Source: Noviherbaspirillum sp. L7-7A
Lineage (GTDB): Bacteria > Pseudomonadota > Gammaproteobacteria > Burkholderiales > Burkholderiaceae_D
Length of the DNA stretch: 64,000 nt
Assembly (NCBI RefSeq): GCF_019052805.1
Contig: NZ_JAHQRJ010000001.1
Span: 868,001-932,000 of the forward strand
Direction of reading: 5' to 3'
Shown: in pieces, positions 58,768 through 64,000 of the stretch
How positions within the stretch are numbered: position 1 is the first letter of the stretch
How the letters are laid out: each line of letters starts with the position of its first letter
Made by a program: the position numbers and the translations under genes
The notes under the pieces: generated by a model
The model's database searches: none
Seen by the model: only the letters and a program-made list of their open reading frames with translations
Told to the model about the DNA's origin: nothing

Positions 58768-59856
58768 TTGAGCATCACGACAGAAGCGGTCAAGGCCGCG
58801 TTAACGCAGGTTATCGACCCCAATACCGGCCGCGATCTGGTCAGTGGCAAGTCCGCAAAAAACATCAAGGTCGAAGGCGACGATGTCACGCTGGATGTCG
58901 AACTGGGCTATCCGGCCAAGAGCCAGATCGACGGCATCCGCAAGTCCGTGATTGCCGCCATCCGCGCGCTGCCCGGCGCCGGCAATGTCAGCGTCAACGC
59001 CTACAGCAAGATCGTGGCCCACACCGCGCAGCGCGGCGTGAAGCTGTTGTCGAATGTAAAAAACATCATTGCCGTCGCTTCCGGCAAGGGCGGCGTCGGC
59101 AAGTCCACCACCGCAGTCAACCTGGCGCTGGCGCTGTCGGCCGAAGGCGCGCGGGTCGGCATTCTCGACGCCGATATCTACGGCCCTTCGCAGCCGATGA
59201 TGATGGGCATCTCTGGCCGTCCCGAAACCACCGACGGCAAGACCATGGAGCCGATGGAGAACTACGGCCTGCAGGTATCGTCGATCGGTTTCATGATCGA
59301 TCCGGACGAACCCATGGTCTGGCGCGGCCCTATCGTCACCCAGGCGCTGCAGCAGCTGCTTGAGCAGACCAACTGGCACGAGCTCGATTACCTGATCGTC
59401 GACATGCCGCCCGGCACCGGCGACATTCAGCTGACGCTGTCGCAGAAGGTGCCCGTCACCGGCGCCGTGATCGTCACCACGCCGCAGGACATCGCGCTGC
59501 TGGATGCGCGCAAGGGCCTGAAGATGTTCGAGAAGGTGGGCATTCCCATCCTCGGCATCGTGGAAAACATGAGCATGCATATCTGCAGCAACTGCGGCCA
59601 TGCCGAAGCGATCTTCGGCGAAGGCGGCGGGCAGAAGATGTGCGGCGAGTATGGCGTGGACTTCCTTGGCGCGCTGCCGCTCACGATGTCGATCCGCGAG
59701 CAGACCGACAGCGGCATGCCGACCGTGGTCGCCGACCCGGACGGCAAGGTGGCTGCCATCTATCGCGAGATCGCCCGCAAGATCGCGGTGAAGGTGGCGG
59801 AGAAGGCCAAGGACATGTCCGGCAAGTTTCCCAATATCGTCATCCGCAACGACTGA
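58768..59856 (+). CDS. apbC: Iron-sulfur cluster carrier ApbC (Mrp)
   Basis: A P-loop ATPase of the Mrp/NBP35 family that loads Fe-S clusters into target proteins such as the dehydrogenases nearby. An N-terminal MIP18/DUF59 domain (SITTEAVKAALTQVIDP) precedes the deviant Walker A KGGVGKSTTAVNLALALS near residue 112. The bridging CxxC is ICSNCG near residue 275. The start is TTG with AGGAGA 5 nt upstream; an earlier TTG has no such signal. 362 residues is normal. Confidence 0.93.
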   Translation: MSITTEAVKAALTQVIDPNTGRDLVSGKSAKNIKVEGDDVTLDVELGYPAKSQIDGIRKSVIAAIRALPGAGNVSVNAYSKIVAHTAQRGVKLLSNVKNIIAVASGKGGVGKSTTAVNLALALSAEGARVGILDADIYGPSQPMMMGISGRPETTDGKTMEPMENYGLQVSSIGFMIDPDEPMVWRGPIVTQALQQLLEQTNWHELDYLIVDMPPGTGDIQLTLSQKVPVTGAVIVTTPQDIALLDARKGLKMFEKVGIPILGIVENMSMHICSNCGHAEAIFGEGGGQKMCGEYGVDFLGALPLTMSIREQTDSGMPTVVADPDGKVAAIYREIARKIAVKVAEKAKDMSGKFPNIVIRND

Positions 59857-59883
59857 TCAAGCGCACAGGCCGGGAAAGCAATC

Positions 59884-60399
59884 ATGCATACGGAAGCAAT
59901 GCCAGTCGGCGTCGTGATGCAACGGCGCCGGCTCGATAACCGCTGGCAGTCGCATCAGTGGCGGCTGCTGGAAGTCATCGCCGGCGAAGAGCTGCAGCGG
60001 CCGGCCGGCGTGTATTGCCTGCGCGAGGATGATGCCGACAGCCGCTGGCTGCATGCCGGCCTCGAAGTGGCGCTGTACAGCGACGAGGGCGAGGGCTATC
60101 ACCTGAACGTCAATGCGCCGCAGCCCTGCTGGTTCGTGATGTGGCGCATGGACGAGGTCGATGGCGTCGAGGTGGCGATGCCGAAGTCGGTGACGCTTTC
60201 CTACAATGAAGCGGCGCGGCTGATGGATGGCGGCGAGCAGGTCGACACCGTGCCGCTGCCGCAGGACATGATCGATCTGGTGGCGGGCTTCGCCGCCGAG
60301 CATTATCGTCCCGAGCCCAAGCGCAAGCGGCGCAAGCCTTCCTTCGAAGGCGGCGCCGCGGTGCAGCAGATGGCGGACCAGGAAAAGGGGGATGCATGA
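59884..60399 (+). CDS. DUF3305 domain protein
   Basis: 171 residues of the DUF3305 family, a soluble protein of unknown function that goes with formate dehydrogenase maturation genes. Typical segments are MPVGVVMQRRRLDNRWQSHQ, the aromatic LNVNAPQPCWFVMWRMDEVD and a basic C-terminus (PEPKRKRRKPS). It overlaps the next gene by ATGA and follows apbC by 27 bp. Inference: a helper for formate dehydrogenase assembly. Confidence 0.85.
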   Translation: MHTEAMPVGVVMQRRRLDNRWQSHQWRLLEVIAGEELQRPAGVYCLREDDADSRWLHAGLEVALYSDEGEGYHLNVNAPQPCWFVMWRMDEVDGVEVAMPKSVTLSYNEAARLMDGGEQVDTVPLPQDMIDLVAGFAAEHYRPEPKRKRRKPSFEGGAAVQQMADQEKGDA

Positions 60400-61031
60400 G
60401 CGCCGACGATTTCTTCAGCCGCTGGTCCAGGCGCAAGCAGGAAGCAGCGGAGGAAAGGAAGCAGGATGCCGCGCCGGATGCTTCTGTAGCACCCCCAGCG
60501 CCGGCCGAGGCATTGCCGCCGCCCACGCTGGACGACGTGGCGGCGCTGAACCATGACGCTGACTTCCGGCGCTTCGTCGCACCCGGCGTCGATGAAACGG
60601 TGCGCCGCTCGGCCATGAAAAAGCTGTTCACCGATCCGCACTTCAATGTGATGGACGGCCTCGATATCTATATAGACGACTACAACAAGTTCGAACCCCT
60701 GCCGGCGGCGATGCTGGCCATGCTGGAGCATGCCAAGCCGCTGCTCGATCCGCTCGGCCAGCTGAAGCAGCCGGTGATGCGGATGCTGGATCTGGCGCCC
60801 GGGCAGCCACAACAGGAAGCACAGGCAGAGCAGGGCGCGCCAGCGCATGCCGAGGCGACATCAGCCGAAGCCGCTGCGCAAGCGCCGCAGGATGAGCTTG
60901 AGAGCGTTGACACTGTGCCGCCGCAGCCTGATGCCGTCCCAACCGACGCAACAGCCGAAGCGCCGCCAGCCGAGGCGCCTGCGCCCAACCCCCAGGATAC
61001 CGAAGCACCCCAAGATGACCACTCAATTTAA
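60396..61031 (+). CDS. DUF3306 domain protein
   Basis: 211 residues of the DUF3306 family. The N-terminal MSADDFFSRWSRRKQEAAE and the core LNHDADFRRFVAPGVDETVR followed by AMKKLFTDPHFNVMDGLDIY are the family pattern. The C-terminal third is low-complexity Ala/Pro/Glu and probably disordered. Its function is unknown; co-occurrence with DUF3305, a ferredoxin-like protein and TorD points to formate dehydrogenase maturation. It overlaps the next gene by 17 bp. Confidence 0.85.
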   Translation: MSADDFFSRWSRRKQEAAEERKQDAAPDASVAPPAPAEALPPPTLDDVAALNHDADFRRFVAPGVDETVRRSAMKKLFTDPHFNVMDGLDIYIDDYNKFEPLPAAMLAMLEHAKPLLDPLGQLKQPVMRMLDLAPGQPQQEAQAEQGAPAHAEATSAEAAAQAPQDELESVDTVPPQPDAVPTDATAEAPPAEAPAPNPQDTEAPQDDHSI

Positions 61032-63117
61032 AGTCTGCAGCTGTAACCGGACCATGCCGCTGGATGCCCGATCGGGCGCCGCGCTGGGCGCAGCCCTGGG
61101 CGTGGAGCCCCTGCCGGTCGCCACCGAACTGTGCCGGCGTGAAGTCGGCGGCTTCCTCGGGGCCATCGAGGGCGTCGATGACGTTGTCGTTGCCTGCACC
61201 CAGGAGCAGGCGCTGTTTTCCGAACTGGCCGCCGAACGCAAGGCGGTTGCGCCGCTGCGCTTCGTCAACATCCGCGAAACCGGCGGCTGGGGCAAGGAGG
61301 GCGGCGCAGCCCTGCCCAAGATGGCTGCGCTGCTGGCAGCCGCAGCGCTGCCCGAGCCGGAGCCGGTGCCTACTGTCAGCTATGACTCGGCCGGCCATGT
61401 GCTGGTCGTCGGCCCGGCATCGCGCGCGCTGCCCTGGGCACGCCGCCTGGCCGCGCAAATGGATGTAAGCCTGCTGCTGACATCGGGCAGCGCCGGCGAG
61501 ATGCTGGAGGAACGCACCTTCCCGACCTTTTCCGGCAGCGGGATCGACGTCAAGGGCTGGCTCGGCGCGTTTACGGTGCGCTGGAAGCAGGCCAATCCGA
61601 TCGACCTGGAAGTCTGCACCCGCTGCAATGCCTGTGTCGATGTATGCCCGGAAGGTGCAATCGACCTGACCTACCAGATCGACATGAGCAAGTGCACCTC
61701 GCACCGCGACTGCACCAAGGCATGCGGCGCCATCGGCGCCATTGACTTCATGCGCGAGGACACGGCGCGCGAAGGCAGCTATGACCTGGTGCTGGACCTG
61801 TCGGACACGCCGCTGCTGGGCATGCATCAGCCGCCACAGGGCTACTTCGCGCCCGGCGCCGGCGAGATGGCGCAGGCCGAGGCGGCATTGAAGCTGGCCC
61901 AGATGGTGGGCGAATTCGAAAAGCCCAAGTTCTTCGCCTACAAGGACAAGCTGTGCGCCCACGGCCGCAACGGCAAGGTCGGCTGCACCGCCTGCATCGA
62001 CGTCTGCTCGGCCGAGGCCGTCAGCCACGATGGCAACCTGATCAAGGTCAACCCGAACCTGTGCGTGGGTTGCGGCGCCTGCACCACGGTATGCCCGTCC
62101 GGCGCGCTGACTTATGCCTATCCGCGCGCGCCCGATACCGCACGCCGCTTCAAGACATTGCTGTCGACCTATTTCAGCGCGGGCGGCAAGGCGCCGGCGC
62201 TGCTGCTGCACGGCCATGAGCGCGGCGCGGAACTGCTGGGCCAGCTGGGACGCATGGCACGCGCCGGCGGGCGCCTGCGCGGCGTGCCGGCGCGGGTGAT
62301 CCCGGTCGGCATGCATCATGCCGCCGCCACCGGCCTGGACCTGTGGCTGTCGGCCATCGCCTATGGCGCAACCAATATCACGGTGCTGATCACCAGCCAG
62401 GAAGCGCCGCAGTATGTCGATGCGCTGCAGGCGCAGATGGCGGTGGCGCAAACCATCGTCAATGGCCTGGGTTACGAGGGCGTGCACTTCTCGCTGCTGC
62501 GCGCCGACACGGCAACCGGGCTCGATGCCGGCCTGGCGGCGCTGATGCCGGCCCAGGCGCCGGATCGGCGCGCCGGCTTCAATGCGGCCGCCGAAAAGCG
62601 CGGCACCCTGGACCTGGCGCTGGACCACCTGCTCAAGAACGGGCCGCGAAAGCCGGAACAGATTGCGCTGCCGGCGGGCGCGCTGTATGGCCAGGTCATG
62701 GTCAACAAGAGTGCCTGCACCCTGTGCATGTCCTGCGTCGGCGCCTGTCCCGAATCGGCGCTGATGGACAACGCCAATGCGCCGCAACTGCGTTTCGTGG
62801 AAAAGAATTGCGTGCAATGCGGCCTGTGCGAGAAGACGTGCCCGGAGAATGCGATCAGCCTGGCGCCGCGCCTGCTGCTGACCGAGGCGGCGCGCCAGCC
62901 GGTGGTGCTGAACGAGGCGCAGCCCTTCCACTGCATCCGCTGCAATGCGCCGTTCGGCACGCTGCAGATGATAGAAAACATGGTGTCCAAGCTGTCGCTG
63001 CATGGCGCATTCGCCGGCAACATCAACCGCATCAAGATGTGCGGCGACTGCCGCGTGGTGGACATGATGGAAAACAAGAGCGAAGCAACCATTACCAGCG
63101 TGACGCGGCCGCATTGA
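61015..63117 (+). CDS. Multi-cluster 4Fe-4S ferredoxin-like protein
   Basis: 700 residues with at least four CxxCxxCxxxC sites: CTRCNACVDVC, CVGCGACTTVC, CTLCMSCVGAC and CVQCGLCEKTC, plus a partial site CTACIDVC and CxxC pairs near the end (CIRC, CGDC). It looks like an electron-transfer or Fe-S assembly protein of the group that goes with DUF3305/3306 and formate dehydrogenase. The N-terminal 200 residues lack cysteine sites except VCSCN and may form a separate domain. Start MTTQFKVCSCNR is chosen because a longer frame runs through low-complexity sequence shared with the previous gene. Confidence 0.88.
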   Translation: MTTQFKVCSCNRTMPLDARSGAALGAALGVEPLPVATELCRREVGGFLGAIEGVDDVVVACTQEQALFSELAAERKAVAPLRFVNIRETGGWGKEGGAALPKMAALLAAAALPEPEPVPTVSYDSAGHVLVVGPASRALPWARRLAAQMDVSLLLTSGSAGEMLEERTFPTFSGSGIDVKGWLGAFTVRWKQANPIDLEVCTRCNACVDVCPEGAIDLTYQIDMSKCTSHRDCTKACGAIGAIDFMREDTAREGSYDLVLDLSDTPLLGMHQPPQGYFAPGAGEMAQAEAALKLAQMVGEFEKPKFFAYKDKLCAHGRNGKVGCTACIDVCSAEAVSHDGNLIKVNPNLCVGCGACTTVCPSGALTYAYPRAPDTARRFKTLLSTYFSAGGKAPALLLHGHERGAELLGQLGRMARAGGRLRGVPARVIPVGMHHAAATGLDLWLSAIAYGATNITVLITSQEAPQYVDALQAQMAVAQTIVNGLGYEGVHFSLLRADTATGLDAGLAALMPAQAPDRRAGFNAAAEKRGTLDLALDHLLKNGPRKPEQIALPAGALYGQVMVNKSACTLCMSCVGACPESALMDNANAPQLRFVEKNCVQCGLCEKTCPENAISLAPRLLLTEAARQPVVLNEAQPFHCIRCNAPFGTLQMIENMVSKLSLHGAFAGNINRIKMCGDCRVVDMMENKSEATITSVTRPH

Positions 63118-63139
63118 GCGCCGCCGTTCAGGAAAGACG

Positions 63140-63760
63140 ATGTCCATGAGCAGTTCCCAGCCGATCAAATTCGAATCGCCCGACCGTGGCGAGGAAACCG
63201 CCCGCGCCGACCTGTACGGCCTGCTGGCCACCCTGTACGCGGCGCCGCCTTCGCAGGACCTGATCGACACGATCGCATCGGCGCGCAGCGAAGGCGAGGG
63301 CGTGCTGGAGCAGGCCTGGGCTGGGCTGGTGGCTGCCTGCCGCGAGGCCGACCCCGAAGCCGTGCGGGATGAATATGAATCGCTCTTCATCGGCGTGGGC
63401 AAGCCGGAAGTGATGCTTTACGGTTCCTACTACCTGTCGGGCTTCCTGATGGAAAAGCCGCTGGCAGCCCTGCGCACCGACCTGGCCCAGCTGGGCCTGG
63501 AACGCGATGCCTCGGTCACGGAGAGCGAGGACCATATCGCCATGCTCTGCGAAGTGATGCGCTATTTGATTGCGTCCGATGAAATTGCACCTGTGGGTAT
63601 CGCGGAGCAGAAGCGCTTCTTCGCCACCCACATGCAGCCGTGGGTGGTAGCCATGTGCGACGCCGTCGCCGCGCACCCGGAATCCCGGTTTTACCGCGTG
63701 GTGACGGCACTTGCGCGGACCTTCTTCGAAGTCGAGATGCAGGCTTTTGACATGAGCTAG
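63140..63760 (+). CDS. TorD/DmsD-type molecular chaperone
   Basis: 206 residues of the TorD family, chaperones for molybdo-enzymes with twin-arginine signals. The core is helical: ADLYGLLATLYAAPPSQDLI, a conserved EYESLFIGVGKPEVMLYGSY loop and FFATHMQPWVVAMCDAVAA. AGGAAAGACG precedes the ATG. Its usual client is a formate dehydrogenase catalytic subunit, predicted just downstream past the window. Confidence 0.88.
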   Translation: MSMSSSQPIKFESPDRGEETARADLYGLLATLYAAPPSQDLIDTIASARSEGEGVLEQAWAGLVAACREADPEAVRDEYESLFIGVGKPEVMLYGSYYLSGFLMEKPLAALRTDLAQLGLERDASVTESEDHIAMLCEVMRYLIASDEIAPVGIAEQKRFFATHMQPWVVAMCDAVAAHPESRFYRVVTALARTFFEVEMQAFDMS

Positions 63761-64000
63761 CGTTGGTCCGAGATTGCGACGCCTTATTTTTGCGGCAGCG
63801 CAACACAGGAAATGCTTTGCTTGTCTGTACGTATTTTCCACAATCGCATGCACTTAATTGCATTTCCCAGTTGCATTTGTTGAGTTTCGACCTACAATGC
63901 GATAGGTCAAGTTTTGTATAAATAAAACGGTCATTTCATCGTCTCGCGTGGCGCCAGAAGAAAAACAGAAGAGCAGAAGAGCAGAAAAGTACAAGGCCAC
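63761..64000. other. Intergenic region at the right edge
   Basis: No coding frame recognised. It holds the promoter boxes above and ends in three near-identical 8-base units (CAGAAGAG twice, CAGAAAAG once, 63966-63989), a purine-rich run that may precede the next gene's ribosome binding site. Confidence 0.5.
63871..63898 (+). promoter_or_regulatory. Promoter-like boxes after the TorD gene
   Basis: TTGCAT, a 16-nt spacer and TACAAT, about 110 nt after the TorD stop. It may drive the genes beyond the right edge. Confidence 0.45.

Overview
The window is a GC-rich stretch of a betaproteobacterial chromosome, most likely Burkholderiales and probably Oxalobacteraceae (Herbaspirillum/Noviherbaspirillum/Massilia side). 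This is inferred from gene order and protein character: surE-pcm-nlpD-rpoS, rlmN-pilW-rodZ-ispG-hisS-yfgM-bamB-der, then hfq-hflX-hflK-hflC-hisZ-purA. No rRNA operon, CRISPR array, prophage or insertion sequence was seen. One tRNA gene, tRNA-Leu(CAG), lies at 25.3 kb.

Layout. 1-7.8 kb: the end of a DinG-type helicase, a quinone oxidoreductase on the other strand, then surE-pcm-nlpD-rpoS, a frameshifted PolB-like 3'-5' exonuclease and rlmD. 7.9-25.1 kb: core housekeeping genes, comprising a BAX-inhibitor/YccA membrane protein, ndk, the rlmN-to-der superoperon and the hfq-to-purA superoperon ending in a phosphoribosyltransferase. 25.3-35.1 kb: the tRNA, then accessory single genes (degenerate receiver-like protein, alpha/beta hydrolase pair, TreZ, MFS transporter, PBP7, thioesterase, MHYT-GGDEF-EAL protein). 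35.3-40.1 kb: a compact four-gene cassette (PhzS-like FAD monooxygenase, PaaI-type thioesterase, branched-chain-type solute-binding protein, feruloyl-CoA synthase-like ligase) that looks like aromatic acid metabolism. 40.1-46.8 kb: a repeat-rich, partly AT-rich region with a two-domain fasciclin lipoprotein, a frameshifted DctA-type symporter flanked by ~220-bp diverged direct repeats, and malic enzyme MaeB. 47.1-51.6 kb: thioredoxin-reductase-like flavoprotein, SodC lipoprotein, CbpA-CbpM and small exported proteins. 51.6-64 kb: formate dehydrogenase region.

The formate dehydrogenase region has mobA (cofactor guanylylation) and a ModE-type HTH/PBP-domain regulator on the minus strand. They are divergent from a two-subunit NAD-linked formate dehydrogenase whose FdsG and FdsB parts are fused. 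A long inverted repeat sits between the regulator and the dehydrogenase. After an AT-rich island with one orphan small protein come apbC (Fe-S carrier), DUF3305, DUF3306, a multi-cluster ferredoxin-like protein and a TorD-type chaperone. That order usually precedes a second, membrane-bound formate dehydrogenase, which would start just past the right edge.

The points most worth following up are the inverted repeat at 53.38-53.42 kb, the orphan 85-residue protein at 58.1-58.4 kb with a double-glycine-leader-like N-terminus, the DUF3305/DUF3306/ferredoxin/TorD module, the direct repeats around the broken dicarboxylate symporter, the two single-base frameshifts, and the His-Asp-rich tail on histidyl-tRNA synthetase. 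Function calls rest on motif and family recognition by eye; no database search was possible.
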